Below are positions 1 through 7,674 of a DNA stretch of 37,690 nucleotides, piece after piece; position 1 is the stretch's first letter; every line of letters starts with the position of its first letter. Where the stretch lies: positions 1 through 37,690 of the forward strand of contig DAHUYV010000033.1 of assembly GCA_027306885.1 (NCBI GenBank), in the 5' to 3' direction. The position numbers and the translations under genes were made by a program. The notes beneath the pieces are model-generated. The model did not search any database. It was not told the DNA's origin and saw nothing but the letters and a program-made list of their open reading frames with translations. Origin of the DNA: Candidatus Dormiibacterota bacterium (GTDB lineage Bacteria > Chloroflexota > Dormibacteria > Aeolococcales > Bog-877).

Positions 1-141
1 GGCCTCGGGATCGACGCCCTCGGGTTCCGGAAGACCTTTCTCATCCTCCTGATCCCGGTTGCGGCAGCTGGGGCGGCCCAGCACCTGGTGGGAGCCCGGC
101 GAGGTCAGATCCGGCCCTCGCTCAGCTCAACCCACCTCTGA
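1..141 (+). CDS. C-terminal end of a membrane protein (5' truncated)
   Basis: Frame 1 is open from the window edge to a TGA at 139-141, giving 46 residues. It contains one hydrophobic stretch (TFLILLIPVAAAGAAQ) followed by a basic tail, the look of a last transmembrane helix with a cytoplasmic end. About 83% of its codons end in G or C, which fits the coding style here. The family cannot be named from this fragment; many transporters end this way. The main doubt is whether it is a gene at all, because the rest lies outside the window. Confidence 0.4.
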   Translation, partial: GLGIDALGFRKTFLILLIPVAAAGAAQHLVGARRGQIRPSLSSTHL

Positions 142-369
142 TCAATAGCGCAGGTTCGGAGCGATCGACGCCGCCTGCCAGCTCCTTCAGCAGATGGAGC
201 GGCGGCGGGGGGAGCGGCGATCCCGCCGGCGGGGGGTCGGGCCGCCAGCGGTGAGCCGCAGCCGGAGCGGAACCGCTGGCCGGGCGGGACTGGCCGTGGT
301 CCACCGGCGCTCTCGGCGGGGAGAATGGTGCTCCCGAGGCGACAGGGAAGGATGGCAAAGGGGTAATCG

Positions 370-1272
370 GTGCAGCGGAATCCAAGCGCGGTGGGGGAGC
401 GGGTCCGGGCGGTCTTCGCCGCGGCCGGCTGCCAGGGCTGGTGCCACGCCCGCGACCTCGACGCCGACAATGAGATCGGGATCGGGGAGGATGTGCCGGT
501 GGCGGCGGCGTCGGTGTTCAAGGTCCAGGTCGCGCTGGAGCTCTTCCGCCAGGTCGAGGAGGGGGCGCTCGCGGCTGGCCAGCGGATCGCCCTCGACCCG
601 CGAGGACGGACCCCCGGGCCGACCGGGATATCGCTGATGCGCGACCGGGTGGAGGTCAGCCTGAGAGACCTTGCGCTGCTGATGCTGACGGTCAGCGACA
701 ACGCCGCCACCGATGAGATCTTGAGAGCTGTCGGTCTGGACCGGGTGAAGGAGCTGGGCCGGTCGCTGGGTCTCACCGCAACCCGCGTCCGCGGGGACAC
801 CAGGTGGATTCTGGACGCGATAGCCGCTGACTGTGGGTTCCCTAGGTGGGAGGAGCTCAGTGCCGGCGAGGCGGTGGATCCGCTGCGGCTGCGCCGGGCG
901 CTGCGGCCGGAGAACACAGTGTCCACAAGCGCCCGCGATTCAACCCGCCTCCTCGCCGCGATCTGGGCGGACGAGGGAGCGCCGCCGCCGGCCTGCGCCG
1001 AGGTGCGGCGGCTGATGCGGCTGCAGCTGACCCGAAACCGGCTCGCCACCGGCTTCGATCGGTCGGTCATGGTGGCGGCGAAGTCCGGGTCGCTGCTGGG
1101 CTGGGTGCGCAACGAGGTGGGGGTGGTCGAGGTGCCGGGGGGCGGCCGCTTCGCGGTCGCGGTGTTCACCGTGGCCGAGGAGCACTACCGCCGCGAGGCG
1201 GAGATCAACTCTGCCATCGGAGCGGCGGCGCGGATGTTGGTGGAGAGCCTCCAAGGTAGGCGGGAAGCCTGA
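370..1272 (+). CDS. Class A beta-lactamase-fold serine hydrolase, no signal peptide
   Basis: The 300-residue protein has the three active-site elements of the class A beta-lactamase / penicillin-recognising fold: S-V-F-K near residues 48-51 (SxxK nucleophile motif), S-D-N near 109-111, and K-S-G near 238-240. The GTG start follows an AAAGGGG ribosome site by about 7 bases. Seen: there is no hydrophobic N-terminus, so the protein looks cytoplasmic. I also cannot find a clear ExxxN omega-loop motif, which carries the deacylating Glu in true beta-lactamases; the region before TSARDSTRLL is divergent. Inference: it is a generic serine hydrolase of the Beta-lactamase2 type rather than a proven resistance enzyme. 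Bases 142-369 upstream hold no gene I can support. Confidence 0.85.
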   Translation: MQRNPSAVGERVRAVFAAAGCQGWCHARDLDADNEIGIGEDVPVAAASVFKVQVALELFRQVEEGALAAGQRIALDPRGRTPGPTGISLMRDRVEVSLRDLALLMLTVSDNAATDEILRAVGLDRVKELGRSLGLTATRVRGDTRWILDAIAADCGFPRWEELSAGEAVDPLRLRRALRPENTVSTSARDSTRLLAAIWADEGAPPPACAEVRRLMRLQLTRNRLATGFDRSVMVAAKSGSLLGWVRNEVGVVEVPGGGRFAVAVFTVAEEHYRREAEINSAIGAAARMLVESLQGRREA

Positions 1273-1345
1273 GGGAAGGGCGCGGGCGGCGCCGCCGCGG
1301 GCGGCCCGCGCGCACTTTCGGCTCCGTTCTGATACCGTCGCCTCC

Positions 1346-2377
1346 ATGGGCGGCGTAATCGCGCTAGTCGTAATCGTGGTGGTGCTGGCCATCCTGGTGC
1401 GGGTCACGGTGCGGGTGGTGCAGCAGGGACAGAAGGGGGTGGTGAAGCGGCTGGGCCGCTTCCACACCACCCACAACCCCGGGCTGACCTTCCTCCTCCC
1501 CTTCGTGGACAGCATGACCCGGGTGGACATGCGCGAGGTCCCCCGGCGCGGGGACAAGCAGGACGTGATCACCAAGGACAACGTCGCCGTCGGGGTGAGC
1601 GCCACCATCTTTCACCAGGTCGTCGACGTCAACAAGGCGCTCTTTGAGGTCCAGGATTACCTGGTGGCGATCGACCAGATCGGCCGGACCGCACTGCGCG
1701 CGGTGTTCGGGACGATGAGCCTGGATGAGGCCCTCTCCGAGCGTCAGAAGATCAACACCCTGCTCAGCGAGCACATCGCCGACGCCACCGAGAAGTGGGG
1801 GGTGCGGGTCAACCGGATCGAGGTCCTGGACATCTTGCCCCCTCAGAACATCCTCCGGGCGATGGAGGAGCAGAAGGAGGCCGATCAGCACAAGCGATCG
1901 GTGATCCTGAAGTCGGAGGGAGACAAGCAGGCGGCGATCAACCAGGCCGAGGGAGATGCCCAGGCCAACATCACCAGGGCGACGGCCCAGAAGCAGGCGA
2001 CCGTGCTCGCCGCCGAGGCCAAGAAGCAGGCGCAGATCCTGGAGGCGGAGGGCCGGCGCGAGAGCCAGCGGCTGGACGCCGAGGGCGAGGCGGCCGCCAT
2101 CGACTCGGTGTTCGGGGCGATCCACGAGGGCAAGGCGAGCCCGGACGTGCTCGCCTTCTGGCAGCTGAAGAACCTGGCCCGGCTCGCCGAAAGCCCCAAC
2201 TCCAAGCTGATCGTCCCGGCCGACTTCGCGGGGCTGATGGGGGCGGCGCAGGCGCTGGCGGCCAGCATGGGTGAGCCCGGGGTCCCCGGCAACGGAAAGG
2301 CCGCGGCGGCACCCGAGGTGGTGGCCCACTCCCCGGCCCGGGCCAAGCGCGGGAGCGGCGAAGACAGTCCCTCGTAG
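1346..2377 (+). CDS. SPFH / band 7 (stomatin-prohibitin-like) membrane protein
   Basis: The 343-residue protein opens with a transmembrane helix (about residues 3-24). A band-7 domain follows (about 25-200, with GVVKRLGRF, then NPGLTFLLPF). Next comes a long Ala/Glu/Gln-rich coiled coil (about 185-260, repeated EAEG and AEGEA blocks) and a conserved-looking SPNSKLIVPADF segment. The C-tail is low-complexity. This is the paraslipin/QmcA-like layout: membrane-bound oligomers that organise membrane microdomains or assist quality-control proteases. The next gene encodes an NfeD-type OB domain, the classic genomic partner of SPFH proteins. No Shine-Dalgarno precedes the ATG, but GATACC lies about 9 bases upstream, so the transcript may be nearly leaderless. 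Confidence 0.92.
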   Translation: MGGVIALVVIVVVLAILVRVTVRVVQQGQKGVVKRLGRFHTTHNPGLTFLLPFVDSMTRVDMREVPRRGDKQDVITKDNVAVGVSATIFHQVVDVNKALFEVQDYLVAIDQIGRTALRAVFGTMSLDEALSERQKINTLLSEHIADATEKWGVRVNRIEVLDILPPQNILRAMEEQKEADQHKRSVILKSEGDKQAAINQAEGDAQANITRATAQKQATVLAAEAKKQAQILEAEGRRESQRLDAEGEAAAIDSVFGAIHEGKASPDVLAFWQLKNLARLAESPNSKLIVPADFAGLMGAAQALAASMGEPGVPGNGKAAAAPEVVAHSPARAKRGSGEDSPS

Positions 2378-2450
2378 GAACTTGCCAGGGTCGTCGGACG
2401 GTCACTGATGTTGGAAGTTCGAGCAGCTCGGTGCTGACGGGGGGCCGTCG

Positions 2451-2657
2451 ATGCTCAACGGGATAGAGGCCCTTCCCGGTGAGGAGGGCACGGTGGTAAG
2501 GGCCATTCCGGGCAGCATCCATCTGGGTGAGGTGCGCGCCCGAGGTGACCTGTGGGCAGCGCGCTCGGCAACCGGCGAGCCGATACCCGAGGGGACGGTG
2601 GTGTTCATCCTCTATGTGGACCAGGGTCACCTGATCGTCGTCCCAGAGGCGGACTGA
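2451..2657 (+). CDS. Stand-alone NfeD-type OB-fold domain protein
   Basis: The 68-residue protein matches only the C-terminal OB domain of NfeD proteins. It has an EGTVV opening, a G-x-V-R-x-x-G-x-L-W-A-A-R core, an IPEGTVV strand and a final GHLIVVPEAD strand. Normal NfeD proteins have several membrane helices, and often a ClpP-like protease domain, in front of this fold; none is present here. It lies 73 bases after the SPFH gene on the same strand. In the NfeD-SPFH partnership the OB domain is thought to bind the SPFH oligomer, so this peptide probably acts as a soluble adaptor for the upstream protein. The assignment rests on pattern recognition of a short domain. Confidence 0.72.
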   Translation: MLNGIEALPGEEGTVVRAIPGSIHLGEVRARGDLWAARSATGEPIPEGTVVFILYVDQGHLIVVPEAD

Positions 2658-2716
2658 CCCGCTCCCGGGACCAGAAGAGCCCCGCAGCCAAACGCGTTCC
2701 GCTAGACCCTCGGTCT

Positions 2717-2730
2717 GCCCGCAGGCGGGC
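2717..2730. terminator. GC hairpin between convergent genes, possible terminator
   Basis: GCCCGC-AG-GCGGGC is a perfect 6-bp inverted repeat in the 174-base gap between the convergent NfeD-domain and ychF genes. There is no U-tract on either strand, so it would be a weak or factor-assisted terminator. No gene is visible in the gap. Confidence 0.25.
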
Positions 2731-2831
2731 GACCCCGCACCTCAGCGCCCAGGGAGCGCCCGCGACCCGGAGGGCGATGTCTTCACCTTCCGCACCCACC
2801 GACCGGGCCCGGCTGAGGGCAGGAGCGCCGG

Positions 2832-3935
2832 TCAGACGTTGAAGAGGAAGTGCATGACGTCCCCGTCCTGGGTGAGGTACTCCCGCCCCTCCAGCCGGCG
2901 CTGCCCGCGCTCCCGGACCCCGGGGTAGCCGCCGGCCGCCACCAGGTCGTCCCAGCGGCAGACCTCGGCCCGGATGAAGCCCCTGGCGAAGTCGCTGTGG
3001 ATGGCGGCGGCGGCCTCCACCGCGCTTGAGCCGGAGCGCACCGTCCAGGCCCTGACCTCCTTCTCCCCGGCGGTGAAGAAGGTGATGAGGGAGAGCACGT
3101 GGTACCCAGCCCGGCTCAGCTTCCCCAGCCCGGTCTCGGTCAGCCCCAGCTGAGAGAGGAACTCCGCCGCCTCGCTGGGCTCGAGCTCCGCCAGCTCCGC
3201 CTCCAGCTTGGCCGAGACGGCGGCGAAATCCGCGCCCTCGCTGGCCGCCCGCTCCCGGACCCCGATCGCGGAGGCGGGCAGCTCCCCGGAGAGCGCTGCC
3301 TCGTCGACGTTGGCGACGAAGATCACCGGCTTGGCGGTGAGCAGCTGCCACTCGCGCAGGATCGGGGCCTGCTCTCGGCTGACCTCCACGCTCCGGGCGC
3401 TGGCGCCCCGCTCCAGCGCCGCCCGGACCTGCTCCAGCAGCTCCACCTCCTGCTTGACCTCGCGCGAGCCGGCGCCGGCCCGCGCCACCCGTCCCACCCG
3501 GTCCAGCCGACGCTCCAGGGTGGCGAGGTCGGCCAGCGCCAGCTCCAGCTCCAGGATCTCCAGGTCCCGAAGCGGGTCGATCTCCCCCTCGACGTGGCCC
3601 ACGTCCCCGGCGGAGAAGCAGCGCAGCACGAAGGCGATCGCGTCGGCGCCGCGGATGTGGCCGAGGAACTGGTTGCCAAGCCCCTCGCCGCGGTGGGCCC
3701 CCCGGACCAGCCCGGCGATGTCGGTGAAGGTGACGGTGGCGGGTATCACCCGCGGTGGGTGGAACACCGCGGCCAGCTGCTCCAGACGGGGGTCCGGCAC
3801 CGGCACCACCCCGGTGCTGGGCTCGATGGTGGTGAAGGGGAAGGCGCCGACGGCGGCGTGGGCCCTCGTGAGGGCGTTGAAGAGGGTCGACTTGCCGGCG
3901 TTGGGGAGGCCGACGATGCCCACCGAGAGGCTCAA
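2832..3935 (-). CDS. ychF: Ribosome-binding ATPase YchF (Obg family)
   Basis: YchF/OLA1 is an ATP-preferring member of the Obg GTPase family that binds the ribosome. Seen: VGIVGLPNAGKSTLFNALT at the N-terminus (P-loop), DIAGLVRGAHRGEGLGNQF (G3 region), and N-V-D-E in place of the NKxD guanine-specificity motif, which is the hallmark of ATP preference in YchF. A C-terminal TGS domain ends in GDVMHFLFNV. I place the start at the TTG overlapping the TGA of the upstream HAD gene (TTGA, 4 bases), giving 367 residues, the normal family length. The longer ORF in the track adds a proline/glycine-rich extension that is only the other frame of the HAD gene. Confidence 0.95.
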   Translation of the reverse strand: MSLSVGIVGLPNAGKSTLFNALTRAHAAVGAFPFTTIEPSTGVVPVPDPRLEQLAAVFHPPRVIPATVTFTDIAGLVRGAHRGEGLGNQFLGHIRGADAIAFVLRCFSAGDVGHVEGEIDPLRDLEILELELALADLATLERRLDRVGRVARAGAGSREVKQEVELLEQVRAALERGASARSVEVSREQAPILREWQLLTAKPVIFVANVDEAALSGELPASAIGVRERAASEGADFAAVSAKLEAELAELEPSEAAEFLSQLGLTETGLGKLSRAGYHVLSLITFFTAGEKEVRAWTVRSGSSAVEAAAAIHSDFARGFIRAEVCRWDDLVAAGGYPGVRERGQRRLEGREYLTQDGDVMHFLFNV

Positions 3936-4771
3936 GCCGGGACCACCACCGCCGGCTGGTCCAGCTGGTAGTGGCTCACCACCGCCGCCAACCCGCCGCC
4001 GCCGGGGCCGGGGGCGACCCACTCGGCGGCGCGGCGCACCTCCTCGGAGGCGGTCTCCACCGCCACCGCGGTCCCGGCGGCCCGGAGCAGGGGCAGGTCG
4101 TTGGGGGCATCGCCGAGGGCGATCACCTGGCTCGGGTCAACGCCGAGGTGAGCGCAGAGCCAGCGCAGCGCCGCCCCCTTGTCGACGTCTCGGGCGGTGA
4201 TCTCGCAGAAGCCCACCAGCGACCTGGTGACCTCGGCCCGGTCCCCGACCAGCTCCCGGACCTCCGCGAGCAGGGCGGGAAAGCGGTCCAGCTCCGCCGT
4301 CACCAGGGTCATCTTGGTGGTCCCCCGGCGCAGCCGCTCCTCCAGGGGCGGGTCCTTCGCCACCACCGGCTCCACCTGGGCGATGCTGGTGTAGAAGGCG
4401 ACGTCGTCGTTGAGCGCCTCCACCAGCAGCTGGTCGTCCTGGTACACGTTGACCGAGTAGCCGCGGCGGTGGGCCAGCTCCAGGACCGGGAGGGCCACCT
4501 CGGCGGGCAGCTCCCGGCGCCACAGCACCCGCCCCCCCACCCGGGAGGGCAGCTCCCGGATCAGCGCTCCCTGGTAGCAGATGATCGGCAGCCGGGTCTC
4601 GAGCCGGGTGGCGTAGGGCAACGCCGAGCGGTACATCCGGCCGGTGGCGACCCCGATCAACGTCCCGGCCTCCTGGGCGCGGTGGGCGGCCTCGACATCC
4701 CTCGGGTCCAGCTCCAAGCGGCGGTCGAGCAGCGTCCCGTCCAGATCGGTCAGCAGCAGGCGGGGGCTCAC
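3932..4771 (-). CDS. Cof-type HAD-IIB family hydrolase (phosphatase)
   Basis: The 279-residue protein carries all haloacid dehalogenase motifs: DLDGTLLD (nucleophile Asp) near the N-terminus, ATGR (motif II), a Lys in DVDKGAALRWL (motif III) and LGDAPNDLPLL (motif IV, metal-binding Asp). The large cap between motifs II and III makes it a type IIB (Cof) enzyme, a group that dephosphorylates sugar phosphates, flavin or pyridoxal phosphates. The substrate cannot be told from sequence. I chose the GTG giving M-S-P-R-L-L-L-T-D-L-D, preceded by a G-rich ribosome site; the track ORF extends far upstream without homology. It is translationally coupled to ychF through a TTGA overlap and divergent from the DEAD-box helicase. 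Confidence 0.9.
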   Translation of the reverse strand: MSPRLLLTDLDGTLLDRRLELDPRDVEAAHRAQEAGTLIGVATGRMYRSALPYATRLETRLPIICYQGALIRELPSRVGGRVLWRRELPAEVALPVLELAHRRGYSVNVYQDDQLLVEALNDDVAFYTSIAQVEPVVAKDPPLEERLRRGTTKMTLVTAELDRFPALLAEVRELVGDRAEVTRSLVGFCEITARDVDKGAALRWLCAHLGVDPSQVIALGDAPNDLPLLRAAGTAVAVETASEEVRRAAEWVAPGPGGGGLAAVVSHYQLDQPAVVVPA

Positions 4772-4845
4772 CCCACGGCCCCCCCACGAGAAGTGGCGGT
4801 GGGCCGCCGGGACGGGCGCCTTCCCGCTGTCGATGGGGCCGGGCT

Positions 4846-6180
4846 TTGGGTGGTCAACCCCCCCATTGTCGCCGATGGGGCCGGCCCGTCCGATCTCGGC
4901 CCGGGCGGGCCGGGTACCGCTACGGGTATAGTGGTGACATTCCAGTTCGTTCTCGACGTCCGTTTCGGCCCGCGGCCCGCACCTACGCCCCGGCCCCGCA
5001 AGAGGGTCCCGCGACCCCCCCAGTTCCGACGAGTTCATTCGCCGAGCTGGGCCTGTCGGCGTCCATGCGGTCCACCCTCGAGGGGATCGGGTACCGCAAC
5101 CCCACCCCGATCCAGGCCCTCACCATCCCCAAGGCGATCGCCGGCCGGGACATCATCGGAGGGGCGCAGACCGGCTCGGGCAAGACCGCGGCCTTCGCCA
5201 TCCCGGTGCTGGAGCGGCTGGACCCGCAGCTTCCGGAGGTGCAGGCGATCGTGCTCTGCCCCACTCGCGAGCTGGCCGCCCAGGTCACAATTGAGTTCGA
5301 GCGGCTCGCCGCCCACCTCCCGATCCAGGTGCTGGCGGTGGTCGGTGGAGACTCGATGACCCGTCAGCTGGACGGCCTGCGGCGGCACCCGGCGGTGGTG
5401 GTGGGAACCCCCGGGCGCGTCCTGGACCACCTCCAGCGGCGCAGCCTCTCCCTCGCCCGGGTGAAGTTCGCGATCCTGGACGAGGCCGACCGGATGCTGG
5501 ACATGGGCTTCGCCCCCGACGTGGAGCGGATCCTGCAGCAGACACCCAAGGCGCGCCAGACCCTGCTCTTCTCGGCGACGGTCCCGGCCTGGATCCACCG
5601 GCTCGCCGAACGCCACATGCGCGAACCCGAGACCCTGTCGGTCGCCGGGGAGATGGAGCTGGTGCCCACCGTCCGCCAGTGGTGCATCGAGTGCTCCTGG
5701 GCGGACAAGGTCGAGGCGCTGACCATGCTGATGGACAGCCCCCAGGTCACCATGGGCCTGATCTTCACCTCCACCAAGCGCAACGCCGACCTGCTCCACG
5801 CCTCGCTGCTGGCCCGCGGCTACGACGTCACCGTGATCCACGGCGACCTCAGCCAGCACGACCGCGACCAGGCGCTGGAGCGCTTCCGTCACTCCAAGGT
5901 GCGCTTCCTCATCGCCACCGATGTGGCCGCCCGAGGCCTCGACATCGAGGACATCAGCCACGTGATCAACTACGACGCCCCCTCCACGCCGGAGGACTAC
6001 GTCCACCGCGTGGGGCGCACCGCCCGGGCCGGGCGCGAGGGTGTGGCCCTCACCCTGATCACCCCGATCGAGATCCTGAAGATCCGCGACATCGAGCGCC
6101 ACACCCACCGACCGATCGAGCGCCATCAGCTCGAGGACCTCCGCCTGCTGGCGGGGTCGGTGGGTGAGCTGGTCGGCTGA
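4846..6180 (+). CDS. DEAD-box ATP-dependent RNA helicase
   Basis: All helicase motifs are present in order: Q motif (F-AELGLS then GYRNPTPIQ), I (AQTGSGKT), Ia (PTRELAAQ), Ib (TPGR), II (DEAD), III (SAT), V (TDVAARGLDI) and VI (HRVGRTARAGREG). The protein ends soon after the second RecA domain, so it lacks the long basic tail of CsdA/DeaD-type enzymes and resembles compact RhlE-like helicases. Role: ATP-driven unwinding of short RNA duplexes in ribosome assembly or decay. The start is uncertain. The only in-frame standard codon before the Q motif is the TTG at 4846, giving a poorly conserved, Arg/Pro-rich N-terminus. TATAGT near 4927 could be a -10 element of a shorter transcript. Confidence 0.93.
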   Translation: MGGQPPHCRRWGRPVRSRPGRAGYRYGYSGDIPVRSRRPFRPAARTYAPAPQEGPATPPVPTSSFAELGLSASMRSTLEGIGYRNPTPIQALTIPKAIAGRDIIGGAQTGSGKTAAFAIPVLERLDPQLPEVQAIVLCPTRELAAQVTIEFERLAAHLPIQVLAVVGGDSMTRQLDGLRRHPAVVVGTPGRVLDHLQRRSLSLARVKFAILDEADRMLDMGFAPDVERILQQTPKARQTLLFSATVPAWIHRLAERHMREPETLSVAGEMELVPTVRQWCIECSWADKVEALTMLMDSPQVTMGLIFTSTKRNADLLHASLLARGYDVTVIHGDLSQHDRDQALERFRHSKVRFLIATDVAARGLDIEDISHVINYDAPSTPEDYVHRVGRTARAGREGVALTLITPIEILKIRDIERHTHRPIERHQLEDLRLLAGSVGELVG

Positions 6181-6195
6181 GGGCCCCTCCCCCTC

Positions 6196-7053
6196 TCACC
6201 CCTCGCCGGATGGCGCCACCGCCCTGGGGTACAGGCCGAACGGGCGGAGCTCCGCCGTGAGCCGGGCCAGGTCCTCCAGCAGCGGACCGGGGTCGAGTCC
6301 GGCCGGCAGCTCAAGGTCCGCGTAGAAGCGGTAGTGGAAGGGGAGCTCGGGCACCGGCCGGGAGTCCAGCCGGCTGAGGTTGAGGTGGTGGCCGGCGCAG
6401 GCGTCGAGCACCGCCGCCAGCGCCCCCGGTCGGTGGGCGGTGGCGAAGCCCAGGGAGAGCTTGGAGTCCCCGGGCACCGGCCCGAGGTCCGTCCTCCCGA
6501 CCCGGCAGACGAGGAAGCGGGTGCGGTTGGAGGGCTGGTCGGCGATGTCCGAGGCGAGCACCTCCAGCCCGTAGCGAAGCGCGGCGGCCGAGCTGGCTAT
6601 CGCGGCTTCCCCCTCCCGCGAACCCTCCGCCACCTCCCGGGCCGCCCCCGCGGTGTCCGGGAACGGCACCGGCTCGATGCCCCGGGCGGCCAGCCACCCC
6701 GCGCACTGAGCGAGCGCCTGGGGGTGGGAGAGGGCCCGCTCCACCCGGCCCGGCCGGCGCGCCAGGAGGTGGTGCCGGATGGGAGCGATGTGCTCTCCCA
6801 CAACGCTCACCTTCGGGTGGGTCCAGAGCAGGTCGGAAACCTCCTGCACCACCCCGCCCAGGCTGTTCTCCACCGGGAGCACCGCGGTGGCCCCCGGCCC
6901 AAGATCGGCGAAGACCGCGGCGAAGGTCGCCCGCCCCGAGGGATCGGCCTTGGGGAAGAGCTTTCGGGCCGCCTCCTCGGAGTAGGCCCCAGGCTCCCCC
7001 TGGTAGAGGACCGGCCCGCCTCCGGGGGCCGCCGCCAGCCCAGCCTCGGCCAC
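6196..7053 (-). CDS. pheA: Prephenate dehydratase
   Basis: Converts prephenate to phenylpyruvate in phenylalanine synthesis. Seen in the 285-residue protein: the catalytic domain opens with VLYQGEPGAYSEEAA, then LPVENSLGG, HPQALAQC, DTAGAA and the signature NRTRF. A C-terminal ACT domain follows (RPGALAAVLDAC and DSRPVPELPFHYRFY, where most homologues have ESRP), which senses phenylalanine in this family. There is no chorismate mutase domain. The GTG start shares one base with the leuD stop (TAGTG), so pheA is the last gene of the ilv-leu operon and is probably co-regulated with leucine synthesis. The helicase gene converges 15 bases away with no visible terminator hairpin. Confidence 0.95.
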   Translation of the reverse strand: MAEAGLAAAPGGGPVLYQGEPGAYSEEAARKLFPKADPSGRATFAAVFADLGPGATAVLPVENSLGGVVQEVSDLLWTHPKVSVVGEHIAPIRHHLLARRPGRVERALSHPQALAQCAGWLAARGIEPVPFPDTAGAAREVAEGSREGEAAIASSAAALRYGLEVLASDIADQPSNRTRFLVCRVGRTDLGPVPGDSKLSLGFATAHRPGALAAVLDACAGHHLNLSRLDSRPVPELPFHYRFYADLELPAGLDPGPLLEDLARLTAELRPFGLYPRAVAPSGEG

Positions 7054-7673
7054 TATCCCCAGCTGTGCTTGGTGGTGGGCAGGAGCGGAGAGCGGGAGGC
7101 CTCGTAGGCGGCGATCGCCGCCTCCTCGCGGCCGGCCATCCCCAGAGGGTCCAGCCCACTGAGCAGGCACTCCCGCCAGAACGGCTCCACCTCGAAGGCG
7201 AAGGAGCGACCCTCCTCGTCGCGAACCGTAAGGGCGCTGAGGTCGACCGCCAGCCGATATCCGTCCCGCCGGCGGGTGCGCTCGGCCAGGGTGGTCACGA
7301 CCGCCTCGGGGAGGACCACCGGCAGGAACCCGTTCTGGTAGGAGTTGGTGGCGAAGATGTCGGCGAAGGAGGGGGCGATCACCGCCCGGAAGCCCATCCC
7401 CGAGAGCGCCCACACCGCGTGCTCCCGCGATGAGCCACATCCGAAGTTGCGGCCGGCGAGGAGCAGGGCAGCCCCCCGGTACTCAGGGCTGTTGAGTTCG
7501 AAATCGGGGACCTCACGGCCCTGTGAGTCGTATCGCCCATCGAAGAAGCAGGCCTCTCCATACCCGTCCCGTTCGGTGCTCTTGAGGAACTGCTTGGGGA
7601 TGATCTGGTCGGTGTCGACGTCGTCCCGGGAGAGGGTGGCGCAGAGGCCCTCGACGACCGTGAACGCCTCCAT
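7053..7673 (-). CDS. leuD: 3-isopropylmalate dehydratase small subunit
   Basis: LeuD is the swivel subunit that pairs with LeuC to isomerise 2-isopropylmalate to 3-isopropylmalate. The 206-residue protein shows DDVDTDQIIPKQFLK near the N-terminus, GRNFGCGSSREHA (the substrate-recognition loop typical of the aconitase swivel domain) and FATNSYQNGFLPV. Length is normal. The ATG at 7673 lies one base after the leuC TGA (TGA-G-ATG), so translation is coupled. The longer track ORF upstream is the wrong frame of leuC. Confidence 0.96.
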   Translation of the reverse strand: MEAFTVVEGLCATLSRDDVDTDQIIPKQFLKSTERDGYGEACFFDGRYDSQGREVPDFELNSPEYRGAALLLAGRNFGCGSSREHAVWALSGMGFRAVIAPSFADIFATNSYQNGFLPVVLPEAVVTTLAERTRRRDGYRLAVDLSALTVRDEEGRSFAFEVEPFWRECLLSGLDPLGMAGREEAAIAAYEASRSPLLPTTKHSWG

Positions 7674-7674
7674 C

